From NCBI GenBank assembly GCA_008694505.1, contig VZDJ01000623.1, forward strand, positions 15,960,988 through 16,024,987: DNA of 64,000 bases, written 5' to 3'. Below, in pieces: positions 47,301 through 58,900 of this stretch; the first letter of the stretch is position 1, and the number at the start of each line of letters is the position of its first letter. This DNA is from Cyanoderma ruficeps (lineage: Eukaryota; Chordata; Aves; Passeriformes; Timaliidae). The notes beneath the pieces were generated by a model that made no database searches, was not told where the DNA came from, and saw nothing but the letters and a program-made list of their open reading frames with translations. The position numbers and the translations under genes were made by a program.

Positions 47301-50300
47301 CATGTAAAGCAGGATACTTTCCACTGCTTCAGAGAGAACATGAGATTGAAGCTGCTGAAGAGGGAAGCCCAAGAGCGTCAATCTGAAAGGCAGGACTGTG
47401 GAGCTGGGGGTTTAGAGAGCTTCTTTGCCTCTATGTTCTTTGCCTTCTCTACTCTGGTTTGGAATAAAAGCAACTCTTCTTATAGGCACTGTGTGCTTAA
47501 GGTGCTTGTCAATCAGGAGAGCAGACCAAAACCTCAGCTTTTAATCCAATTCACTCACCCATCAATAAAACCAAAGACAAACTCTGGGATGTGAGATTAG
47601 ACAATGTTCCTGGTCTCTAGACAGTTGGCTGGTGCTTAGTAATAATGTCTATACTGTAATAGACTGGACCCAAACCCTAATAACAAAAATCTCTACAAAG
47701 TTCAGTCACATTTATAGGTCTAACTTTCCATGCTCTGATTTTCTCAGATTGGCTATGGCTAGAAACAATGGCAACAGCCTAGGAACACCAATGACATGAG
47801 GGGTGCATGTTATTTCTGGTTTTCTATTTTTTTTCCCCCTAAGATTTGAAATCCTATATTCATTTGGAAACTATATATAACACCTTCCCTTCCTTTTGGA
47901 GCTCAGGAGACAAAATTAAAGTGATTCTCTTCAATCTCAGGTTGCAAAGGCAACGTCCAAACTGCATTTGCCATTTTGCTCCATGCTCTTCAGGGACGGT
48001 AATCTAACAACTATGGCCCCAAAGAGCCTCCAGGCAGTTCCTCCTGGGCCCCAGCACCTGGTATTTATTCTCGCGTCAACCATGAGAATCTTGGGAATTA
48101 CTCAACTATGGCACTGCTATCACTACTTATGTTTATACCAGTAAATTAAACTTTGACAGAAAACATTCCTGTGCACTGGGACTTGTGTTCCCACTATTAA
48201 ACTCTAAGGTAGTCCTCAGCACAGTTTCAGCCTGCAGATACTCATGGCTAGGGAGATTTTTTGGAAGGAAAACCTGCTTTCAAAGACCATTCCAAAGAGA
48301 GAGTCCACACACAGAAACTCAGTTTTGTAGGATAAGAAGATGGGAATTCTATGCCACAGAAGGAGAAGGAGACGATGACGACGAATCATTCTATGCCAGA
48401 GAATTTCAGCATAAGGCATATTTGACATATTAGTAGAGTTCTTTTTGTTCAGAACTTTTCCCCTAACTTACAGTTTTCTAAGTTATTATTTTTAATTATC
48501 TGTATTTTACTAAAAAAGGTGTTTTCAGCAGAACAGATAATTGCTTTGTAGATTTATTAGTTTCTAAAGATAATTTAATTTATTAAGATTCATGCTTACA
48601 TTTTCAGTACCTCCATCTACCTTGTAATTACTATGAAATTAATTTTTGTCTATTCTTAAGCCATGCTTGTTCTTCTTGTACATCTAACTTGCTAATTTTT
48701 TTGTGTACTGTTTAGGTGAGTATTTGTGTATTTGCATTAAGAAGTGAAGTGCTGTATAAAAATCTTATAAGACAGCCTGTAAGAAGAAAGTAGAGTCAGC
48801 AATACATCTGTTCTTCATGACAGGTGTTTGTCTGGCATGTGTTTGAGACTTTTGGTGATGGGAGTTTTGCAGTCTTCACAAACAAGTCTTCCCAGGGCTC
48901 TATATGCTTTATCATTTCAAAGCTTTTTGCAGGTCTGACCTAGATCTCTCTGGTGCCTTAAAGCTGTTGCTTTTTGTCTCATCACAGCCCTAATACTTAC
49001 TGTCTTTTGTCACAGAATATTTCAGACCTCTGATCCTTCCTGTTGCTCTTCCTGGTCTCTCTCCACATATGTCTCTTTGTTTGATATGATGGATGGAATT
49101 CTGTTGTTGTTTTGTGTTTTCCACTGCAGTGTCAGTCATGTCTGGTTAGAAATGTGTTGAACCTTTGTCACCCACCTTCATGAAACTGTCCACAAAGATA
49201 AAATGGGACATAGCTTTCCATAACGTGAATTATGGAGATGGATGTTTCTGTGACATTGTGCCTTCTTCCTTTACTGTACAACTGAGCTGAAATCAGGAGA
49301 CAAATGGCAAAATTAATGTGGGGTCTTAAGGGGTCAAAGACTTCCTCTGTAAGCACTGAGGTACGCAGCAGTGGGTGAGTGGAAAAACAAAGTAATTTGG
49401 ATTGTCCTCTTGCATCGGTCCTGAAAGGCAGATACAGGTGCTGCCATTATTAAGAAAACACAAATTCCATTGAATGTATAGAGCAACAGGAAAGATCAGC
49501 ACATTCAAGCACGGAAGAAAACAAGCTGTGAGTACAATTGTAATGGCAAATTTCTATGCAGTGAAGATATTTCTGCTTAATCTTTTGATATTAGCTTGCT
49601 TCTGTGGTTGTTCTGTCTTTACCACTGTTGCAGGAGATAAACAAATGTAGGTCTTAAACAATGTTTCAAAGCTATAGTGTGGAAAAAATCTTGTAAAAGC
49701 TTCTGTAATATTATTTCTTTGTTTATATGTATCTTTTTTTGTATTCATAATGTATCTATCAGATGTCTGCAGAACAAGTCCACTACTATGTACATTCTTT
49801 TCATTAACTTCCACCCTTTTAAACATTAATTACAATGATATTCTGAATGTGTCGGTCCTGTGAGGATATGTCTGTGCTTGTATTATACCAGTAAGCTATT
49901 TTGGTTTCGCAACTTCAAGATAAAACATCAGTAATTTAATTTCTTTGCTATACAATCAAACACATAAAGGCTTATCTACAGTTCCTGCTAATTGGCTCCT
50001 GTTAATTCATATAAAGGCTTGTTTGATAACAGCTCAGCTAGCATAAAGACGAGAGCAAAATTTGAAGCTGTGACTCAAAACATTCCTGCACTAAATGACT
50101 CCTCAGATTAGGTGGTGTGTGCATGGAAGTGGAACCAGCTATGTAGGGAGTGGGACTGAAGGTTTTATCCATTTAGAAAATGGCAGTGAATAAACACATA
50201 ACTCTGTGGACACACTTCTGCCCCTAAATATGAACAATATTGTGGTAATTTGTGAGCACAGACTGTGCATTTGGAAATAAGGGATTTAGGATCAGAACAT

Positions 50301-52375
50301 AAATGTAAAGCATTGTTTCCTGTTTGAAATGTACCTATACTGAAGAGTGACTATATAGACCTTTGTATACTAAATTTCATCAAAGTCTGCAATTACTTTT
50401 TAGAGCAGAATTTCTCAAATCCTTCTGATCATTTCTACATTTTATATTTTTTTCCCTGCCAATTTGAAGCACTTTGTAAGCACTGGCTGAAAATCAGTCC
50501 TCTTTTAAGCCACAATCCAGCTCTTTGGCTGGCCCTCTTAAAAACTATTGCCCTTAATTGTTTTCCATTAGCAGAAGAACATTAAGGTACAGCCAGTGAT
50601 AGTTGCCCATTAGAGATGACCCAACAGAGTGTATGATCTCTGAGCCTTGACGAAGACATGGCCTAGATAGACAATACAGAGTCCTGAAGGTTGTGCACAC
50701 TATTTCCTGATCTGCTTTCTCTGCAAGTAACACAGACCATGAAAACATTAGTGGGACTTGAGGTGAATCACCTTGAAAAAAAATAATTGTGTAACTTTTG
50801 TTGAAGCATAAGAAAAGTTAATAAGGAAAGCATTGTTTCCCTCACTAAGTAAATGATGAGTATTTGTAAAGTGCAGCTGGAATTGAGAATCACACTGGAA
50901 CCACGTGCAGCAGCGATTTGTTAAACTTTGTGCAACCCTCACACCAGCTTTCAAACAAGTTAAATGTAGCACAGCATGGATAACCTTGTGTCAATTAAAA
51001 CATCTCTGCATTCTATTCCTGATCAAAACAATGACTGTTGCTGTATAGACACACAGATATCATTAATGTTTCCACCCTTGGACTTTCAGTTTGCTATGTC
51101 TGATATCCTGTCAATTAAGTGCAATTGCGCTTATGGTTCCTCACTAGGTGAAGCTGCCAATTCATGATTCAGTAGACAGGAATGGGGAGGGCAATTGGAC
51201 CACATTGCTCAAAGAAGAAAAATGCCATGTGAAGCACATACATCTTGGCAACTTCACTATCTTAGAATGACAAGGGATGAATAGGATAATCCAAATATTT
51301 TAGGGAAAAGAAAGTTGAGCTTCCCCCTGCCCCACTTACAGAGATCTTTTCAAATGCTTCTATAAAAGATAAGCCAAAACTCTAGGGTATACACAGGGCA
51401 AGAATTGTGAAGCCACACCAGCAGCACACAGAAAGGATAGGATGCTGTTAGCCTCATGTTTCTGTTTGATATCCCAATGTCAGGATGGAAGATACCCATT
51501 TTAAATTGAAGGGGTTTTTTTTCAACATTTTTTAAAACAAAAAAGCATATTTAAATGGACTTCTTTAAATTTCTTTCAACAAAAGCTCTCTTAGCTTTAC
51601 AGAAAAGCTGAGTATGACAGATCATGTTAGGGGAGAAGGAAGGGTGGTTGTGAGACCTGGATGAGGAACTGATAGCTCTAGTGGGAGGAAGAGAAGAAGG
51701 AATGTAGCTTCTTCCATGGAGGAGGTGTAGGGCAAGAAAATTAGGTAGTTACATAAGGATAAAGTGCTGCTGCATGGCAGGATGATACTAAACATGCATG
51801 TATAACTATGTCTGTGTGTCATCTCCAGCAGCAAGGTTCCCCAGCTGCAAATGCAGCTGTTACAGGTGCCAAAACAGACATATCCTCTCTCAATGGCTAT
51901 GCAAGCTTGTTTCAGAGAAGTTCTGACTTCCAGATCCTTTTAGGGCACCAAATTATGTATGCTTCCTCAACCCAGTGATGCATCTCTCTGCACTTTAGAA
52001 CATTGAGTTCAGCCTGCAGTGACAACCCTCAGATCCCTGTACAGATGTAGGAATAGAACACTCACCAGCTCTCCTGGGTCTCCAGCAGTCACCTAAAAGA
52101 GCTCAGGTGGATTGTGCCTCATGAACCCTTGCTTCCCTTCACTGAGCTGAGAGAGGACTAAAGAGGGCACACACGCCTACTTGCTTGGACAGGTCAGGTG
52201 AATCCCTCTGTTGAGATCAGCCTTGCTCTCCCAGTGGAGCATACCACGAATACCTCTATTCAAAATCCAAGGATGCCATGTTAAATATGATGAGTCAGGG
52301 CTGTTTTCCTCCAGGAACCTGTTTCCCCAGGTGGGCAGTGATAAATACATTATGTTCCTTTACAAAAGTGTTTGG
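44378..52375. other. Unique non-coding sequence
   Basis: About 8 kb lies between two solo LTRs. No exon, RNA gene or transposon is recognised. A short TG dinucleotide run occurs at 46837-46850. TAAT-rich patches occur at about 46.92-46.99 kb and 49.91-50.06 kb. Open frames of 60-91 codons are scattered and lack domains. Confidence 0.5.
46837..46850. repeat. TG dinucleotide run
   Basis: Seven TG units form a short simple repeat. Confidence 0.9.
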
Positions 52376-52933
52376 AAGGTTGTAGTGGCTTGAAAGCAAA
52401 ACCAGTGAGAGACTCCAAGTCAGAAATATAATTTAATAGGAAGAATAAAGTAAAATAAAATAAATGCAATAATACAAAAGACCACTGACAGAGTCAGAAT
52501 ACAACCTGAGCAGGCTGATGGAAGCAGTCGAGATGAGGTGATCTTCCTGAAGCAGTGATCCCATAGAAAGGCCTAGTAGCTCTTGTTCTCTGAGAATCCA
52601 GTGGGTGAGGGCTGCCTGTACTGTCCCAAATCCCAGATTATATCCAGGTGGGAATGCTTGGCTCCTCTGCCTGGGAGAAGCATCTCACATTGGGATGATA
52701 TCTTTCTATGAGTCATGAAGAGAGTCCTTGATGGCCCATTAAACAGAGATAGCTCCTGGAGGGAGTTACCTATGAGTCATGCAGCAAGGCATTGATGGGG
52801 CCATTAACAGAAGATAGTCCAGAGGGAGGGGACCTGGGAAAAAACACTGTCCCACCTGGTTTCAACAGCTCATGAAGATGGTGATAGAATAAATACTTTG
52901 TGCACATCTTACACTGAAACTCAGGACAAAGGT
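52376..52933 (-). mobile_element. Solo LTR with perfect 5-bp target duplication
   Basis: AAGGT at 52376-52380 is followed by TGTAGTGGCTTGAAAGC. The element then runs to CTCAGGACA at 52928, and AAGGT recurs at 52929-52933. This gives a 548-bp LTR with TG...CA ends and an exact 5-bp target-site duplication, typical of class III (ERVL-like) integration. Read on the minus strand, it has a TATA-like GGATATAATCTGGGATTTGG upstream and a decayed poly(A) region CCTATTAAATTATATTTCTG, so its transcription direction is leftward. The text matches a songbird LTR I know from memory. It contains a 64-bp internal tandem duplication. No internal retroviral sequence remains. Confidence 0.93.
52706..52833. repeat. 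64-bp tandem duplication inside the LTR
   Basis: CTATGAGTCATG begins at 52706 and again at 52770. Both copies continue with ATTGATGG/CTTGATGG, CCATTAA, CAGA..ATAG and GGAGGGAG in the same order. The two copies have drifted. The block lies in the upstream (U3) part of the minus-strand LTR, where repeated units commonly act as enhancers in retroviruses. Confidence 0.88.
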
Positions 52934-55900
52934 ATAAAAACCTAGGGAGTTTTGTCATATCCCTTTTGAAGCAGAATTCAAGCCTTATTTTGGTAACCTC
53001 CCAAATATTTTTCTATTTTTGACTGTTTTCAGGATTACACTCCTGATTCTATTGATGTTTCCAGACTTGCAACCTCAAGCCTGAAAATCACTGACTGCTT
53101 ATCTCTTGTCCCTGCAGCCAATAACTTGGCTTCTGCTGTCCCTAGTAACTCTTGTGGGGAAGTGTCAAATGGGCTGTGCTATTGAAAGAAAATAGAGAAA
53201 AAGTCCAGTTAAAATTGATTCCTGGTGTTACAAACGTCAAAAGGCTTGTCTGTTACAAGTTAAGGCCACAGGTATACGTTGGCAGGATGGCTGTCTTAGT
53301 CAAAACGGTTTTTTTTTATTTTGAGAATTTCTGCCAGATGCACTTTTGTGTTATCAACCTCTGTCACTGAGGGCTGGGCTGTGATCTGTAAGTGTTTCAA
53401 ATAAAAAGAAACAGATTTTCCTTCTAAAAATCAAAAATTGCCAAGCTGTTGTTTGGAGCAAAACTCTGCATTTAAAGCAATCTTCTCCTGACAGTTCAAA
53501 GGAGGCTTTTATTTTCTGTGTGTTTTTCTTAATTCCAAGCATCACCTGAGGTGTATCTACTTGTCTGATAGTTGTGATTTCCTCCATGTCAGTCACTAGG
53601 ATGTCAATACTGTGTAGTAGGATCATATTAATTTTCTTTCCCAAAATATAAATGTTAGTGTTGTCTAAGCACACATCAACTTTTTGTTAAAAAATTATGC
53701 TGCAATACTTACTTTTTTGTATGACTGAAGACATAGAAGAAAGAGAAGTGCAGACTTGCAGCTCCCCTTTCCCATGAGGAACTCCTCTGAGGAGCTGCCA
53801 TGTTATGCATGGTGTTGCTGTGTCTTACTTTCAAGGAAGAAGCAGTCAGTAGATCCAATGTGCTAAACAGTGAAGATGTTATACCTGATAAACTCTTTAG
53901 TGGCACTATCCTCCTCTGTTGGAAAAAGAAATGTAATAGTTGTTCAACATCCAACTCTGTTTCTGAAGAATCTAGGAAAAACCATCTAGGTAATTAATGT
54001 TAACACCAGGAGCAGGAGGAGGCTGATCCTCTTAGAGGTTTCTTTCTGGCATTTCTTATTTTTTTGGTTTTAGACATTATTTCTAACTTCCATAGGTCAT
54101 GTATAAACATTAATCATAATGCTGGCTCAACTCTGGCAGAAATGTTCTTGGCTGCCTCCATCTGCCAAGGATTTACAGTCCAGAAATTCCCAGAGTGCAT
54201 CTAAATCCTTAGTTAGTAACTGTCATGCTTCCAGGGGTATGTTTACCTGGGACCATACAAGAAAGTGCACAGAGAAAAATTCCTTAGCTGAGAAGACTCA
54301 GAAAAAACAGAGTATACATGCTCATGAAGCCCACATCTTCCATTTAAATAGAAATCTAAAAACTGGGAATAAAGGACAACTTGCACTTTCTGCGTTGGCA
54401 TTAAAACTCCCTATCAAAAAATGATTCTTTTATATAAAGCATGAAGCAAGTTTTCTTAAATTTCTATTCATTCCTTCCCTGCAAAATCATCAATCACTCA
54501 TGGAAATCAATGAATTATAATTTGTTGGGTCACTGAAATGAAAAAGTAAGAAACTGTAGATAATAAGTGTATAATGGCTAAGAGAACCAAACCTGCAAAA
54601 AATGAATATATGTCGGTACTGAGGGTTTGTTTCAGCTGAGAAAAGATATGCTTCAGTTGCCTGTCTAGCATGAAGTGAATGACTAGAGCACTTGTGCTCC
54701 CTGTTACAAAGTGACGTGACATCAAGTAGCTCTTGTTTAAGTGTAAAAACAGAGCTTATTAATTCATACTCAGAGCCATGCTAATCCAAGATGATTTATG
54801 TTCCGTTTGTGCCTTTTTATTCCCGTACTTGGATGCCAAGTCTGTTGCGGATGCATTAGTTTGTGCCTTGTATACTGAGATTTTTCACTGTAGGTGAACG
54901 TATGGTATTTACTGAACAATTAACACTCTCAATATGCAAATGCTATAGCCATTAACTTAATTTGCTTGTTTGCATATAAGTCAGGGGATATAAACCATGC
55001 ATCTATACAGACAGAGCAGCAGAGAAGAAATCCTGTAAAACCAGTGGTATTTATATATGCAGCTGAATAAAGAAGACTCTACTTGCAAGTCTATAAAAAG
55101 TGCAAGTTTCCTGTGAAATATACCCCTCCTCAGAACATGGAACATCCAAGTAGGTATTTTTGATAGAGAACAAGAGATGGGGACCAAGAGCATTAAACCT
55201 GAGCATAAGAGAGACTTCTAACCTGGAGCTACCTCCAAAAACACATAGAATTTGGGGCCCTAAACCACTAATCTCTCAAGTTTGACAGGGATTATGGTTG
55301 TCTGACTTCAGGAGTCTGAGTCAGGTATCTGCTCTGAACTAGCTGTCTCATTTCCCTTTATGATCAATGGGGATAGATCAGTAAGGTGATGATTCATTCC
55401 TCTTATCTCGGGCTGGCATGAATCATTCTTTCTACTTCTCCCTATAAATAATTTTCTCTATCCTGTGTGTCTTACGTTCTTTCAGTTGCAAAACACATCC
55501 AGCTGTTTTTCTCCAAGCCAGGAAAAAGCCAGGGATTTCTACCAGTGAAGAAATCATACATTTATACAAAGCCCTCACTCTGCTGCAAGTCCAGCTTCAT
55601 ATGCATCATTGAGAAGGCAAATAGGGCTGTCCCTGCATGATGCTGTGCCTGACACCACTTGGTGCCACATAAAGGTCTAGAGGAAGGTGAATCACAATGG
55701 ATATTCAGTCAGGAGGAGATGCCAAGGCTTCACCTACGTCCAGAGAAAGCTGTAAGATGAGACAGCCTGACCTAGTAATTAGTAAACTAAGGGCAATTAG
55801 AGCAGGGAAAATAAGAGGTTAAGCATACAATCTGTGCCCTGCTTTTGCATCTTCCTCCAGACCTTCCAGAAAGAGACTTCTATACAAACAACATATGCTG

Positions 55901-58900
55901 TTGTCTTAGCCTTTTTCACAGAATTCCCTTCTCTTGGCTCTCTGTCTCCTCACGGGTGTCTCGCTCCCACAGTGTAGCAATTTTTCTCCGCAGCACATAA
56001 AAAAAAATAAAAATCATAACTACAGTATTCACGTCTTGTGATATCTACAGTGATTCATGTCAGCTAAAGGACTAATTTTCTTTCTTAATTCCAGTGACTT
56101 TTTGAAAGGCTTTCCCCCATCTCCCCACCCCATATCAGCAATCAGAAAGCGTCCTGTCTCCTCTCTAATTAATGATCATTCCTTTCAGGCATTGCAGATG
56201 TCTTCACATATGGCTCATTACCCTTAAGACAGAAACGATGTAAGAGTTAAAGGTTTATTTCACAGGGTGCTTTGGGCAACCATGAAGGATGAAATCATTA
56301 AAAATACTTTTAACTAAAGAGAGTGCTGCTACCCAGCCTCATATTTTCCTGCTTTCACAATATTATGTGATGGTCATACCTTTTGGATCAAGGTTTATTA
56401 CATTTTATTGTGGTAAATTTGCCTGGAGCAGAAGGAAATCAGAACAATTGAATAAAGCATATATATACATACTATTGAGGTTCCAAAGAATTTACTTTTT
56501 TTGGTGAACATAAAATCAAGAAAAGGAAATGACTTATAGATGTGTCTTTATGTGTATTGATGACCTGGCAGATCTTACATGAGTATTTCAAATTCTGGGC
56601 TAATAAAAGAACTACAGAAATCAAAGAAAAATAAAGGTTAAAGTTGAAATGTTTAAATCTCATTATTTTCGTAAGTTTCATCATTGTGTTTATAGAGTTG
56701 AATCTGTTGATAGAATGGGTACTTTAAATTTTTACTTCTTGTTTGTACATCTGAACTCTCCAGGTCTCATACAACCATGGTCATTCAAGGTGACTTAAGT
56801 AATCCCCCTTTGTGAACTTCTGCAGTGTTTTTCAATCAGTATCCATCAAACATGAAAACGCCTTCTGCTGCAGTGTTTGCCAGTCCTAAAGTGGCAGAAA
56901 AATGAAAACTGCTGAGATACTTTTCTTTTTGAAGATTTTTGGGTTTTTCTAAATGAAATATAGGTAAGAATGAAGATAAATTTATTGTTTCTGGACAGAT
57001 GTTTGCAATATCTGTGATGGTCTTAGTTCTGGATGTTTAAATACAGGCCTCAGAAAGTTTCATGTCCAGATATATCACGTCAGTGGGGTACCACTGAAAA
57101 AAAATTAGGGCATTAATAATGGTGGTCTCAATGGTTGTAAGATCCTCCAGGATGCCCTAGGTAAAAAAAAATCTGATAAAAAGTAGGTGGAGGCAGTTTT
57201 TTAGCACCAAAAATATCAGTCAGGAATCCATGAGCCCTACAAGCCTGTCAAAAAAACTGATGATTTTCAGGTATGTGTGTTTAATTTCATAGGCTGCATT
57301 ATGGCCATAGATGCTCACCTTTATCCAACCTCTTGATGGGATTTAGCTTCAGCCAAATGTGCATTTCCATTACCTGACCTCACCTAGCAAAGAATCTTTT
57401 CCAGAAATGATTGTATATCCTGTGACTGTGAAGTACAGGAGCTACATGTCTCTGTACAGTTCCTGAACTTAATCTATATATGGATGTCACTTGAGCTCAA
57501 ATTTCCTCAACAATTAACTTGGTGCCTCCATGTGTCCATTAAAAAGTATCAAAGAGAAAACTGGACCTTATCTAATCACTGATGGAGGACTCAGGTCTCG
57601 CAGGAAAAGACCTAATCAGAAGTGACAGGAAGAGTATGAATATTTTTTGGAATTTTAGCAGATTTGTGTCTTTCACATCTTTTAGGCAAGTCTGAAGTAT
57701 CAAAGGTTCCAGAGGTGTCAAGGGAAATGCATTTATGTATAGAAATTACAAAATTTTCCATCTGTGGCTTTAGTTCCAAGTCCTAGTTTGAATCCAAATC
57801 ATATCAGGTTTGGAACTGAATGTAAATTCGTCTATGGATATGGATAAATATAACACGTGGATGTCTTGGGTTTCTTGGATTCTAATATGTTTTTAAGAGT
57901 TTTTTTTCCCCTTCAATTACTGCTCTACCTCTTTCAATTGAAGTTGTCCTTAATTGTTCATAGCTCTTAAGTGTGAAATAATAAGGTTCAGTTCATTTTG
58001 CCAGTCCTTCTGGGTGTTCAGGATTCCTGACTATATCGAAGTCAGGACATCAAGCTGTGTTGGGGGCTGGTAGTCATAAGCAATGTCCATAAGCAAAATC
58101 ATTCTGTGTGGAAAGGCCTTCCAAATATCAACATTCTTTTTAGCGAAGGACCATAATTCACCTCAGGAGTTCTCCTGTGTTCTGCAGTTTGTAGGCACTC
58201 AGAATTGATGAAGCAGCTTAACACCCAAGATAGTTACTAGTTTGCCTGTTGGAGACTCATTTGGCAGCTTCAGCAGGGGCTAAGAGGAAGGCTGCAGACC
58301 AGTAATGGAACCTTACTGTCGCAACTTTATAAACTGTATTGCATTTCTTCTGATTTCATGTGGTGTGTCTAACATTTCTGTCCCTTAAGCAAAGGACCTC
58401 AGAAAAAAAGTTGATCAATATAAATTCTTGGAGAATCAGTATTGGGTGAAGATAATGATTTACTGTCCTGTGGTGAGAACAGTATTAATTTTTGTATATT
58501 GTTGGAATCCATTTCCACTGAAACAGAATAGTTCATCCCAGAGATTGGAAGGTCTCTTGTTATTATTCAAGACAGTATTTTATGAAGTCCTCATATGAAG
58601 GCTGGGACATGAGCAGTAGGTGACCATTCTATTTAAGCAAACATGTTTGGGTAATTGGAGTGTCTGCAGCCTTACTGAACTATGCATTGAAACCTCTCCG
58701 GCTAATTAGACAAGAATGTGCCACCACTACAATGAAAAAGCCATCAGTATGTTTTTTTATGTGTCATTATTCCTAAACAATCTGTAAATAAGGAAAATAT
58801 CAGTTTTAATAACTGGACTGTCTTAAATTGAACAAAATGTTCTTACCTCGGAGCACTTCTTCACAGCATGTCTGAAGAGTTTTCCTACTGTGTAACAACT

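Noticed and set aside
48185..48433. 82-codon frame with an EGEGDDDDE acidic run.
   Set aside because: It starts at GTG. The acidic run comes from a GAAGGAGAAGGAGACGATGACGACG simple-repeat-like stretch, and there are no further gene features.
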